DNA of 64,000 bases. It comes from Mesotaenium endlicherianum. Taxonomy: Eukaryota > Streptophyta > Zygnematophyceae > Zygnematales > Mesotaeniaceae. Made by a program: the position numbers and the translations under genes. Of the stretch, positions 1 through 10,977 are shown one piece after another; within the stretch, counting starts at the first letter, position 1; each line of letters opens with the position of its first letter. Below the pieces are notes generated by a model, which did no database searches, was not told the DNA's origin, and saw only the letters and a list, made by a program, of their open reading frames with translations. The stretch lies in the NCBI GenBank assembly GCA_009602735.1, contig WELA01010281.1:193778-257777 (forward strand). Direction: 5' to 3'.

Positions 1-721
1 CCGAGAGTCATTCTCCAAAGGGAAGCACGCTTATGCCAAATGGGCAAGTAAGCAGGGGGAAAAGGACCTCTATGCGGTCCGGACTCAGCAGCCCCCACCA
101 GCACCCAAAAGGGGAAGGTCAGTAGGATATTCTTTTTCTCGGGAAGAGCTGGAGCAGCTGACAGAAGAGACCCCAGAAGTCTCAGAGGAACCCGGGGACG
201 GAGAGGAGGAGGAGTCGGAGGAAGACGAGGAGGAAGGCGAGGAGGAGGACACTAGCCCCGCCGTGATCCTGACGCCTGCCACATCCCCTATAAGGGAGAA
301 GACGGGGTTGGCCATGCAGCAACTCGCTGAAGAGGAGGATATCACTTGGCTGGGGACTGCCAGAGGACAGACCCCATCTCCAGGCAAGGAGACCCAGTCA
401 GACAGGGCAGACAGGAGGGTTGCTCGGGAGATAGCCAGAGGCCTGCCAGCATCTCCCTCGTTGAGAGGGCATGTCCCCTTGGCTCATGTCATGCAACATC
501 CTTCTGGGATGCCGGTATACGTACCTGTCAATTTGAGGGCTGCCCAAAATAAGGCTGCCTCCCTCCAGTTTCAGACTGTGCAGAAGAAAACAGCCCAGTT
601 ACTGCGTTCTCCGCGGGGTCCTTACACGGAACCTCCCTCTCTGACAGGCTTCAGAAGACCCCAAGACAGGAGGAGGTCTGGCTCCCCTGAGTATAGGGCC
701 TCAGGGACATCTCCCTCCTAA
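1..721 (+). pseudogene. acidic 3' reading frame of copy A1
   Basis: This stretch codes, in pieces, for a protein region with a dense run of Glu and Asp (around 160-255) followed by a basic, Arg/Pro/Ser-rich tail ending in a Gly-Thr-Ser-Pro-Ser motif near 716. The same order occurs after the chromodomain in copy A3 (17520-18570), and the tail recurs in diverged form at 23313-23603. I recognise no domain. Its place, downstream of the pol region and before the polypurine tract, is where extra 3' ORFs of some gypsy elements sit. The function is unknown, and this copy is part of a fossil. Confidence 0.55.
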
Positions 722-771
722 TGGCAGTAGGCTGGGAACGGAAGGGACAGCACGCTGTTATTAGGGTTTGA

Positions 772-788
772 GTTGTCGAGGCGACAAC
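772..788 (+). other. conserved hairpin before the polypurine tract (A1)
   Basis: GTTGTCG-AGG-CGACAAC forms a perfect 7-bp stem with a 3-nt loop. The purine-rich tract AAGTTGGAGGGA and the LTR start follow within about 20 bases. The same module occurs at 18639-18655, 20432-20448 (minus), 21316-21332 (minus) and 42859-42875. Confidence 0.75.
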
Positions 789-806
789 ATGATAAGTTGG
801 AGGGAT

Positions 807-1527
807 TGTAATGAATCAGTATATTAATTGATATAATATTCATTTAAAAAAAACAGTTAAAAAAGTTCAGCCTGCTGAACTCTAGTTAATAATCAGTCTG
901 CTGGACTTTATATTAAGTATCAGTTTAATGACTCAGCCGAAAGCAGCAGGCTGGTGTCACCTTAAGTCAGCTTGCTGACACATTCTTTGACAGCCAGCTG
1001 ACTTCCGTACTCGGTAGCAGCGAACTGCCTCGATAGGCATCTAAGTGTGGTATGCTAGATGAATGGCCAGATGACATCCCTATGATAGATGGCGATTTGG
1101 GATGATGGGAGATGGCGGTGGATTTGGTTAACCGAGGTCCTACCAACGTAGTTAACTCCCGGATAGGCGGTGCCATCGCATTGACCGTTGAACAGTAAAC
1201 TCGTTCCATGTACATATGCTAGGCATTGCTCTCGAGTTCGGCATTTGTAAACGAGGTCAACTCTCTTGTACAGCTTACTGAGAGAGATCTGAATCCAAGG
1301 CAAGAAGCCATTGATACGCACTGTCTTCTAACCTTGCTTATGTATGAGTTTACTGATTGCATTGTCGATGCTAGTTCACTCGCATTTGACTTACGAGTAT
1401 TATTCACTGCTAGTGTATTGTCCTTTGCCGTTTAACCAGTAAACGGAAAATACCATAAAGATTACTTGCTGATATGAAGATCTTTATTAATTGTTATTCG
1501 CCTATTTGATAAGTCGATTCATTTGAA
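807..1527 (+). repeat. LTR of chromovirus family A (copy A1)
   Basis: It starts with TGTAATGAATC and ends with GATTCATTTGA. The family consensus ends are TGTAATGAATC and GATTCATTTCA, which are nearly inverted copies of each other. It contains the short palindromes GTTCAGCCTGCTGAAC (865-880) and GTCAGCTTGCTGAC (966-979). It belongs to the same subfamily as the LTR at 18674-19389 (shared GGCATCTAAG and GTACATATGCT blocks). Confidence 0.85.
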
Positions 1528-4196
1528 CTGGTCACAGGACTTAACGTATTTCAAGACCTCCAGAGGTAACCCCTCCCAATGATAGTGTTTTGCCAGTTCG
1601 CCAACAGTTTTGGCCTGCCCCAAATGCCCACCCAGCAAACTGTCATGTGCTTGACTCAATATAAGGGACCTTATTTCCAAGTTATTAGGAATGACCAGCT
1701 TCAGCCTGCCTGAAGTGGTTTTAGTCACCCAGACCCCTCCCTTAAGCTTATACCCAAGTGCAGTAGCACGACACACATCCGTAGTGGGATTGGGCTCAAA
1801 TGTAGGGTCAGAAAGGTAGGCTTTCCTAAGATGTTCAAGGAAGGATTTTTTCACCTTTAGTGAAGTGAGTGCACACAGGGCTTTATCTACAGCATGCTGA
1901 CTAAAGCTCCTTCCTTGCAAGTCAGGTCTTCTAGAGAGTGCATCAGCACAATTTAACTTCCCTGGTTTGTAGTCGATCTGGACTTGGAACTGCTCCAGCA
2001 TCTGGCTCCAGCGGTTCTCCCTCCTCAACAGCTTGGACTTCTTCTAAAAGTGAGTCAGAGCTAGATGATCTGTAATCACCTTAAAAGCTTTACCACGTAA
2101 GTATGCTCTCCACTGTTTGAGCACATGAATCATAACTAGCAGCTCTTTATCATGCACTGAGTAATCAATTTCCGCTGGATTAAATTTCATAGACTCATAC
2201 AACACAGGATGCCACTCCTGCCGTACCTTACCATCCTTTGTGGTTTTGTCAGCAGGCTGCAACAAAATAGCACCCATGGCAAAGTCAGAGGCATCAGTAA
2301 CCACCTGCACCGGTTTGCTGGGGTCATACACGGCTAGCACCGGGGCAGAACAAAGAGCATCTTTAAGGGTCTGGAAGGCAGCCTGCTGCTCTTCCCCCCA
2401 CACATACCCGATGTCTTGCTTAGTAAGGTCAGTCAGTTTACTGGCCTTTGTGGAATAATTCTCAATAAATCTCCTATAGTAGTTAGCCAACCCGTGGAAG
2501 GATCTAACTTCAGAGACAGACTGTCGTACTGGCCAGTCCCTTATGGTCTGGACTTTCTTAGGATCCACACTGATGCCTTCTTTTCTGACAACGTAGCCTA
2601 AGAATTCAATACTTTCTTTAAAGAAATCACACTTGCTCATTTTAGCATATAAGTGATTTTTTCTCAGAGTGTCCATGACTGTCTTTAAGTGTTCAGCGTG
2701 CCGAGCTTCATCTTTAGAAAAAAATAAAATGTCATCCAAGAAAACTTCCACAAACTTATCCAAATAAGGACTGAAAATGTCATTCATAGCACCCATGAAG
2801 GTTGTAGGAGCATTAGTCAGTCCAAATGGCATCACGTTGAACTCATAGTGTCCATAACGTGTGCAGAAGGCAGTCTTGTGTTCATCCCCCTCAGCGATTC
2901 TGGTTTGATGATAACCACTCTTGAGATCTATCTTACTGAAGACCTTAGCACCAGACAGGGTATCAAGCAAGTCCTCGATTGTGGGTAAAGCATACTTGTT
3001 CTTTACTGTAATTCTGTTCGGAGCTCTTAATCCACACACATCCGCATACTGCCATCCTTTTTCTTAACAAATAGGATGGGTGCGCCAGAAGGTGATTTAC
3101 TGGGGGAAATATAACCATTTTCCTCAAGCTTTGCAATCTGTGTTTTCAACTCTTCGCTCTCCACATAAGACAAGCCATAAGTGCATTGCCAGGGTGGCTG
3201 ACTCCCAAGTAATAAATCAATCCTATGATCTACTTCCCTCTTAGGGGGTAGTCCTGGAGGCATGTTAAATGCATCAGTGTACTGAGCAACAATTTTTGCA
3301 GCAGTAGGGTGCTCCGGAGGGCTTACCTTTTTCTCCACCACTTCTTCAGGTTGAGGAGGTACCTCTCTTAGCAGCAAACATAACATTTTGTCTTCCTTCT
3401 GGTTCCAGCTTTTGACGAACTCCATTGCATTCAGCAACTTGCATCCTTCTGGAAGCCTCTTCTTTTCCTTCAGTTGCCATCCACACAGGACAAGAGGAAG
3501 AGCACTGGTGGGTGCCAAGTCAGTCTGCCCATCACTGGCTCCTCTCACTTTAACTGTACCTCTGCTCCAACACACTTCAGCTTGATGTCTGTTAAGCCAG
3601 GACCTGCCTAGCACGAGATCATAAAAGCCAGTGTTGAGTACCTCCAATGTAAGCGTTTCTGTTAGAACTACAATGCCAGAACCTAACTGGATCTCAATAG
3701 GCTTGGTTATAACTCCTCCCGGGATACTTGAGGCATCTCCAAGGACTATTTTTCTATTCCCTTGGGTGACAGTAGGCAGCCTTAGCCGCTTAACTAAGTC
3801 CTTGTGGATAAAAGTATGTGACGCCCCTCCGTCAACAAATGCCCTCACCTTCCTACCTGCAATCATGCAATGCAGTAGGATAGGGGGGACTGTCTTTTCC
3901 TGACTTTCGCATTGTTCTCCTGACTTAGCGAAGAAATGTTGGACATCAGGTGGAACAAGAGCATCCAGAGTGTGCACTCTCTGGATGTCTATATTGCTGA
4001 TGGTCTCCTTTATCTGGTTGTCAGGCATGCCTAGTGAATCCAGTTCAGCAAAACCCATAATACCTGCTACGAGGGCAGCTAGTGACGACTCACTATCTCT
4101 AGCATCCTCACAGTCAGTAGACTGGATTACTGACTGTTGCTGTCTTTTAAAGGCTGGTCTTTTCTCTCGACCTTTGGAAGGTGCTTGACTGGACAC
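1519..4196 (-). pseudogene. pol region of copy A2: protease, RT, RNase H, start of integrase
   Basis: The protease region shows the active-site stretch DGGASHTFI (in 3027-4196). The RT region (2044-3039) shows [16 protein letters not shown] and the catalytic LDD motif in VFLDDILFF. RNase H follows, with [12 protein letters not shown]. The last block (1519-2028) has the His/Cys zinc-binding start of integrase (AHDSLLGGHLGQAK ... KSCDQF). These are textbook Ty3/gypsy signatures in the usual order. It is a fossil with several breaks, and integrase ends where the A1 LTR begins. Confidence 0.85.
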
Positions 4197-5251
4197 TGTT
4201 CTCTGTAGTGGCCNGCTATCCTATACTGTTCTGGCAAGTCTGGCTGTTTCATCATGTTCTCCTGGAACTTTTGAGCAAACTCAGCAACTGAAGTGGTCTG
4301 CTTCAGTGTCAGGGAGATCATCGCATAGATAGCTTTCTCCTGCTGGTTGATGACATCAAACTTCTCATGCAACTTCTCGACAAATTCTACCCACGTGGGG
4401 TCACCGAGTTGCTAAGCCTTACGCTCTCCTTTCCAGTATAGCCACTAGTCTGCGACACTGCCTTTCAGTAGCGCACCGGTGTGCCTGACCTTCTCGTAAT
4501 TTTGCAAGTCTAGGTAGTTCTCCAGCCATTGCTCAACATCCGCGAGAAACTTGATCAGGTAATATCTTCTGTTTCCCTCAGGATCATGGTCCTGGGGAGG
4601 TTTCGGCTTGGGCTTACTAGGCCCTCTCCCACCACCACCAGTGGTTTGAGACCCCAGTTGGTCTCTGTCCCGCAGTAGAGACATTATGATTCTTTTGTCC
4701 TCCTGTTGGGACTGATACATAGTCGCCATTTGCGACTGCATTTGAACGAACAATGCTCCCAAGTCTACACTTTGGGGTGGTAATCTAGCAAATGCAGCAG
4801 CAGCATTGGCATCTACTCGCTGAGTTGTGTCCTAAACAGTCCCTCTCGCTCCTGCAGCAGCAATTCCTGCCGCATTCAGCCGGTCACGTATTTGACCTAG
4901 GGGTACATTGAGTTGTACAGCAGGAGGTGGGTTCAGAACATTGGCCCTGGATGCCATAAGTTCTTCAACAGTGCGCTCGTCAGCTGGCTGTCCTTCCCTC
5001 CATTCTGTATCTTCAGCAACCTTTGCTAATTGTTCAACTTCTAATCTGGCTCTCTCCTCCTCAGCTTGCTGTGCTGCGACTGCGGCAATAGCAGCTGCCT
5101 CATCTGCAACTTCTCTAGCTACAGTATCTGCCAATGCTTCAAAATAGGTACGGGTTCCCGCTACATGGCTTTCCGCCTGGTTTTTGACATTCTCGTTATC
5201 CTGGTTCTCCATGTCTCGGGAGTTGCTAGTTTGAGACCTTGTCCTTACCAT
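4127..5251 (-). pseudogene. gag region of copy A2
   Basis: It opens with Met-Val-Arg-Thr-Arg-Ser-Gln, the same start as in A3 (12778). An Ala/Glu-rich helical stretch follows, then a gag-like region and the remains of a CCHC zinc knuckle (GHYREQC). The product would be a nucleocapsid-type protein that packages element RNA. It is a broken fossil, and the match to A3 gag is clear along its length. Confidence 0.75.
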
Positions 5252-5272
5252 ACAAAGAAGACTGTGATAACC

Positions 5273-5284
5273 ACTCCGATACCA
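5273..5284 (-). other. tRNA-iMet-type primer binding site (A2)
   Basis: On the minus strand TGGTATCGGAGT lies one base after the LTR end. Plant gypsy and copia elements primed by initiator methionine tRNA carry TGGTATCAGAGC at this place. Confidence 0.7.
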
Positions 5285-5285
5285 C

Positions 5286-5947
5286 TGAAATGAATCGACT
5301 TACCAATTAGGCAATTAACAATTAATAAAGATCTTCATATCAGCAAGTAATCTTCATGGTATTTTTCGTAAATTGAATTAACAGCAAAGGACCACACACT
5401 AGCAGTGAATAATACTCGTAAGGCAAATGCAAGTAAACTAGCATCAATAATGCAATCAGTAAACTCATATATAAGCAAGGTTGGAAGACAGTGCGTATCA
5501 ATGGCTTCTAGCCTTGGATTCAGATCTCTCTCAGTCAGCTGTACAAGAGAGTTGGCCTCGTTTCCGAATGCCGAACTCGAGAGCAATGCCTAGCATATGT
5601 ACATGGAATGAGTTTACTGTTCAACGGTCAGTGCGATGGCACCGCCTACCCGGGAGTTAACCACGTTGGTAGGACCTCGGTTAACCAAATCCACCGCCAT
5701 CTCCCATCAACCCGAATCGCCATCCATCCTAGGGATGTCATCTGGCCATTCATCTAGCATACCACACTTAGATGCATATCGAGGCAGTTCGCTGCTACCG
5801 AGGACGGAAGTCAGCTGGCTGTCAAAGAATGTGTCAGCAAGCTGACTTAAGTTGGCTTCAGAGTCCTTAAATTGATAATTATGTAAAGTTCAGCAGACTC
5901 AATGGTACATAAAGTTCAGTAGGCTATCAATATATTGATTCATTACA
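5286..5947 (-). repeat. 5' LTR of copy A2
   Basis: On the minus strand it begins TGTAATGAATC at 5947 and ends GATTCATTTCA at 5286. It is followed at once by a primer binding site, which fixes it as the 5' LTR. It carries the conserved palindrome GTCAGCAAGCTGAC at 5833-5846. Confidence 0.85.
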
Positions 5948-7783
5948 TCCTAGAAACTTGGTGTCCGATTGTACATATGGCTTGAAGAGGGAAGCGTGGA
6001 ATACGGGATCGATGTGCATAGTCTGGGGAAGTTCTAGCTTGAAAGCAACGGGGTTGACTTGCTGGACAATTTTGAAGGGTCCCAAGTACTTGGGAGAGAA
6101 CTTGCTGCCGGCAGGCCTGTTGTTCAAGGAAATATTATTAGATGATAGTAACACGTTGTCACACACTTTGTATGTAATTTCTCTTCTAGATCTGTTTGCC
6201 ACTCTTGCTTGAGCATATTGTGCGTGTTATAGAACTTTCTTTGCTGCTGCAAGGGCTGCTTCTAATGTCTCCAAAAAATCTGCCGCTGCAGGTACTTCAT
6301 CATGGCCAGCCGTGAGGTTCAGTGGCGTGGTCGGATGGAAGCCATAATTGAGGAAGAATGGGGACTCTTGGGTAGAGGCCTGCGTCGTGTTGTTGTAGGC
6401 AAATGCCAAGGGGGTCAAGTACATGTCCCAGTCTTGCTCCAGCGTAGACACGCAGGCCTTCAGAGGGGTCTTTAAAGTACGATTCATACGCTCTGTATGT
6501 CCATCGGATTGCGGGTGGTAGGCACATATCCAGCGATGTACCCGAGTTCTTGAAGATATTTTTCCAGAAATGGCTTGTGAATCTTGGATATTTATCTGAC
6601 ACAATTCTTGATGGTAGTCCATGGAGTCGGAAGATGTTGTCAAAGATGAGTCTTGCAAGCTGTGGTGCTGTAGCCTTAGTCGTTGTGGGAATAAAATGAG
6701 CCATGTTGGTAAGTCTGTCCACCACCGTTAGTATTGCATTATGGCCTCGAGGTGTCACGAAAAGGTCCACGATAAGGACCATTGAGAAGTTCGTCCATTG
6801 CCTTTCCGGGATTGGTAGTGGTTGGAGGAGTCCTCCCACCTTTTGTGATGAGGGCTTGACTCTTTTGCATGTGTCATAGCTCCTGCGGTTTTCCTTGACT
6901 TGCTTAGACATGCCTGGCCAGCAATAAGTCCTGGCTAGAACGCACGTGGTCTTGAGGATCCCAAAGTTTCCTCTTAGAGGGTTGTCGTGTGCTTCTCGTA
7001 GAAGCAAGAGCCGGAGGTCTAAGTCATCAAGAACACATCTCTGGCCCGTGTCTTGCCTCACCCAATGATTGCCTTCTTGCTTCTTGTATGGGTCCAAGGC
7101 TGCTTCTCTGTTCTTGTAGTAAAGGTCACTTTCATAGGCGGCAAAAAATTGAGCTTCCAGATCTGTCATCAGGGATGTCATCACTGCGTTTTATTGCAGT
7201 CTTGGAGGGGGTCAGTCGGGCTTGTCTTGCCGGGTTGGAACTGAATCGTAACATTGTATTGTTGCAAGTACCCACTCCATCTTGCTTGTCTTCTAGAAAG
7301 ATGGGATTGTGTCTGGATGTGCTTGAGCGCTTCGTGGTCCGTAGTGACCAGCACCTTGCGACCTTTGACATAGCAGCGCCAAACCTCGAGGCATGTATGA
7401 TTGCCAATGCCTCTCGCTCCGTGGTTGTATAATTTTGCTCGGCTGGATTTAGCTTCCTTGACTCGTAGGCAATGGGCTGCAATCCCTTGCCTTGGTCTTG
7501 GAGCAGAATTGCTCCTATGGCGTAGGAAGATGCATCGATCATGACATGGAAGGGCCAATCTGGGTTTGGACTTGGGAGTGTAAGCACCGGGGATGTCGTC
7601 AATCTTTGCTTCAACTGTTAGAACGCTTCCTCCTCTTTCTTGGTCTAAACGTATGGCTTGTCCTTCTTGAGTAGATCTCTGAGGGGGGCGGCTATGTGCG
7701 AGAAGCTCTGGATGAATCTCCTGTACCAATTGGCAAATCCCAAGAATGATTGGAGTTCTTTCTTGGTAGTGGGGGTTGGCCAT
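5948..7783 (-). pseudogene. RNase H and integrase region of element C
   Basis: RNase H shows VMIDASSYAIGAILLQDQ and QPIAYESRKLNPAEQNY. Integrase shows a zinc-binding start (REAHDNPLRGNFG ... SYDTCKRVK), the core block TVVDRLTNMAHFIPT and, further on, DGHTERMNRTLK. The C-terminal block ([21 protein letters not shown] ... [12 protein letters not shown]) is the usual gypsy GPY/F region. No chromodomain is seen before the segment meets the A2 LTR. It is broken in several places. Confidence 0.8.
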
Positions 7784-9231
7784 TCCTCCACCACCGTGGT
7801 CTTCTTGGGGTCCATCTTGATTCCATCAGCCGTCACGTGGAGACCTAGGAACTCCACTTCTTAATTAGCAAACTCGCACTTTGACTCCTTTGCGAATAGC
7901 TTATCTTGCTTCAATACTTCGAGGACTTTCTTCAAGTGCCTTACATGCTCTTCAAGGGTCTCGCTGTAGATAAGGATGTCGTCGATGAATACCACCACAA
8001 ATTTGTCCAACATGGGCTGAAATATGGTGTTTATCATAGTCATGAAAGTTGCTGGCGCGTTGGTGAATCCAAATGGCAGGACCATGAACTCAAAATGTCC
8101 ATATCTTGTCCTGAATGCCGTCTTTTCTATGTCAGGTTCAGCGATGCAAATCTGGTGGTAGCCGCTTCTTAAGTCTACCTTCGTGAAGTACTTGGCTCCA
8201 ACCAGCCGGTCCATGAGCTCATCCATGCGCTGCAGCGAGTATCAATTCTTGATGGTGATCTTGTTGAGGGCGCGATAGTCCAGACACATCCTCAAGGTAC
8301 CATCCTTCTTCTTGACAAATAGCACCGGGGCTCCAAATGGCGACTTGCTAGGTCGAATGAAGCCATGCTCCAGTAGCTCCTTGATTTGCTTCTTGACTTC
8401 GTCTAGCTCCGTGTATGACATCTTGAACGTAGGCCGAGAGATGGGCTTGCTTTCGGGCTCAAACTCTATCTTGTGGTCTACGAATCTCTTGGGGGGTAGG
8501 CCCTTGGGCAATTTCGGGGAGAATACTTTTTTGTAGTCTTCCAAGACTTCTTGTATCTCCTTGGAAATGGGGCTGCCTTCTTGACTTTCGATGTCTGTCT
8601 TGATGTCTTTTGGCATGATCATGGCCAAAAGAAGCTTGTGTCCCTTCCTCACAAGTCTCTTGAGTTGGAGGGCGGACAATAGTATCTCGTGTGCCGGCTT
8701 CTTGATGTCTTGGGTCTGGATATTCTGGATTGCGCGCAAAATACAGATTCTTGAAGTAATGTTGTTCTTGATCTTGATTGTATCGTCCCTCCAATCAACT
8801 TGGAGGCTGTGCTTGGTCAGCCAAGGCGTCCCTAGGATGACGTCGTACTTGCCCAATTGCATGGGGGAGAACACTACTCTATCCTTGAAGGACTTGATAG
8901 AGAGTGACAAGGGGTACGTCTTCTTGGAAGGGGTAGTATAGGAGAATCCGTTGGGCATCATAATCTCCTCATCGTGGTCAAGAGTACGCATAGTAATACC
9001 GTGCTTGGTGGCAAAATCTGCAGCGATGAAGTTGCCTTGAGCTCCGCTATCCACCAAGATGTGGACCTTCTCTCCTCCAAGGTAACCTCTTAAACTCATT
9101 GGGGCTGGAACGTCGTCTTCAACGAGGGTCTCCACCTCACTTGGCTTGTTGTCTTCTTGTGAAGTGGGTCTTGAGGTGGTAGGCTCCTGGCCTACCGGCG
9201 CTGTCCATTTTTTGACAACTTTTTGGAGCAC
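7645..9231 (-). pseudogene. protease and reverse transcriptase region of element C
   Basis: The protease has the active-site stretch DSGAQGNFI and the later motif [11 protein letters not shown]. The RT follows with [14 protein letters not shown], the start of the palm ([11 protein letters not shown]), [22 protein letters not shown] and the catalytic FIDD motif in [11 protein letters not shown]. The connection block [11 protein letters not shown] ends the segment. It is a fossil of the Ty3/gypsy type. Confidence 0.85.
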
Positions 9232-10241
9232 AAGAGTGCACGATGGCCTTTCTCCTTACAATAAAAGCAGAATCCAACCATGGCCCGTCATGAGAGCTTC
9301 TTTTCCAGCCGGGGAGAGTCTTGCTTTCACTCCTCGCTGGTTTTTTGCATCATAAGTGTCATTGGAGGGTCTTCCACTCTTCCGGGCAGCCGCGGGGTCT
9401 CTTCTAATGACTCCAATTTCCATGGATGTGGGTCCAGATTCAGATGTGAAGGGGGTTGCGTACACCCGCGTCGTCAATACGCGTGAAGATGAAGGCAATG
9501 AATGCTTGAAATCCAAGGTATCCACCTTTTGGGCCACTTATATGATCTTTGAGAAGTCCGTCAAGTCGCGTAATTCCACTTCCTTTGCCACCTTGGGCTT
9601 CAGGCCAAAAATGTAGCGATCAATCTTCTCCTCAAGAGACATGATGGGGATCTCTAGAGTGAGGGCGTGAAATCTGGATGTATACTCTTGAACGGACGTC
9701 GTTTGCTTGAGATGGTGGAGTTTTCCTCGGGCAATCTTCTCCGCATTGATGGGCATGAATTGCTTCTTGAGGGCCTCACGAAAATTTGCCCATCTTGCAT
9801 ATGATGGTGGGGGCTCTTGGCCGAGCATGGGGTGCGCCATAGCTTGATATATAGCCGCTTGATAGTTACGCCACCATGATGTTGCTGCTCCTCTAAGTAA
9901 GGTAACGGCAAAGGGANCGTTGCTGCTCCTCTTCGTAAGGTAACGGCAAAGGGAACGTAGTCCTCCTCGGGTACTTCAAGGAATGCGAGGTACGTCTCCA
10001 CTTGGTAGAGCCATAAATTCAGGTTGGCTCCTTCCCCGGGGTTGNCCTTGGGGTTGAAAGTGTTGGGTTTGCTGGGCTTGATGAGTTTCCTTGCTCTCGT
10101 AGGCTCTTGTGGAGGCGCTTGAGCCGTGGTTGGATTTGGAGCGTTGCTTGCCATTGGGGCAACCATGGCAGCCATAGCTTCTCTTGACACTTGCACGGTT
10201 GCTTCATAGGTGGCCAAGCCCAATTGGTTGTAGACGGTCAT
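9232..10241 (-). pseudogene. gag region of element C with zinc knuckle
   Basis: The minus strand encodes a retrotransposon gag-type region. Recognisable blocks are NLWLYQVETYL, WANFREALKKQF and TTSVQEYTSRFHALT, the usual gag core pattern. A CCHC zinc knuckle ([14 protein letters not shown]) is encoded near 9240-9285. The role would be capsid/nucleocapsid formation. It is part of a broken element. Confidence 0.75.
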
Positions 10242-10479
10242 TAGGAAGGCTGCCCACTCATTTGCGAGAGCTCCTTGTGGTGGGGGTCAACTTTGCTATA
10301 GCGGCTGCCACGGGATTTGACGGTGCTCCTCCTTGTGGTGCTTCTTGTTGTTGCAGATTTTCTTGAGCGAGCTCTCCGATCGGTGCTAGAGGAGGGTCTC
10401 ATGGAGAGGAAGGGCTTTCTTCGAAAGCTTGCTGTTGATTTTGAGGATCAGCCATCTTCTTGTGCTACCAAAGTGCCTA

Positions 10480-10491
10480 GCTTCGATACCA
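10480..10491 (-). other. tRNA-iMet-type primer binding site (C)
   Basis: TGGTATCGAAGC on the minus strand, one base past the LTR end, resembles the plant initiator-Met primer site TGGTATCAGAGC. Confidence 0.7.
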
Positions 10492-10492
10492 C

Positions 10493-10977
10493 TGTAGTGA
10501 AACAGAGAAATAAAGTACTTAGAAAAATAAAATACTTTGTCTATTCAAGACAAGGATATTTGAACACATGTGGTAGCTTCTTGAAGGAGAGATGGCTTCT
10601 TGAAAGTTAATATATTTTTGGAATTTGGCAAGTACAAGAGTGCTTCTAGAATCCCTTTCTATGTTCGAGCTCTTGTTTATATACTTGCTAAATATGTAAT
10701 TTCTAGGAAGGTGCATGTTGATGTGTTGGCACCCAACACATCCCAAAACTTGCCACCTCTTTCTAAAATAATGTACACGTCCTTTTGACCTAAAAATGGC
10801 ACATGGAGTTCTTCTAGGTCCTTCCTCTAACTTCGAAAATGCCTTAGAAGGTTTAAAGGACATGAACTAAATCACTAGAGTATCTATTCACACTTGAATC
10901 CTCACAATACTACTCCAAATATATTCAAAAGCATTAGAATAAAAGCAAACTAATATGTTGTAACCCAAATCACTACA
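10493..10977 (-). repeat. 5' LTR of element C
   Basis: The 485-bp repeat has perfect 8-bp inverted ends, TGTAGTGA at 10977 and TCACTACA at 10493 on the minus strand, and is followed directly by a primer binding site. No second copy is seen in the window, so its LTR status rests on the ends and the primer site. Confidence 0.75.

Larger units (their letters stand above)
1..1527 (+). mobile_element. 3' end of a Ty3/gypsy chromovirus (copy A1)
   Basis: The segment holds the last part of an internal region (1-806) followed by a complete-looking LTR (807-1527). The internal part matches 17830-18673 of copy A3 base for base over long stretches, including the same acidic 3' coding region, hairpin and purine-rich tract. 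Only the 3' part lies in the window, so it cannot be dated from an LTR pair. It is a broken fossil. Its LTR end runs directly into the integrase region of the minus-strand copy A2, so the two elements are joined tail to tail. Confidence 0.85.
1518..5947 (-). mobile_element. Ty3/gypsy chromovirus, copy A2 (5' LTR through integrase start)
   Basis: Read on the minus strand the order is LTR (5947-5286), primer binding site, gag (5251-4127), protease, reverse transcriptase, RNase H, and the first part of integrase, where it meets the end of the A1 LTR. The pol order PR-RT-RH-IN is that of Ty3/gypsy. Proteins and LTR are close relatives of copy A3, which has a chromodomain, so A2 is placed in the same chromovirus family. 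It is broken in several places, lacks its 3' part, and is not datable because only one LTR remains. At 5948 it abuts element C. Confidence 0.85.
5948..10977 (-). mobile_element. Ty3/gypsy element of a second family (C), 5' LTR through integrase
   Basis: On the minus strand the order is LTR (10977-10493), primer binding site, gag, CCHC knuckle, protease, RT, RNase H, integrase and integrase C-terminus, up to the A2 LTR at 5947. Protein sequence, LTR and protease motif (DSGAQ rather than DGGAS) differ from family A, so this is a separate family. No 3' LTR is seen. It is broken in several places and contains N placeholders. Confidence 0.85.

Noticed and set aside
85-387. Ser-rich minus-strand ORF (also at 17915-18160)
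   Set aside because: It is the complement of the Glu/Asp-rich stretch (GAG/GAA codons read as Ser) of the chromovirus 3' frame.
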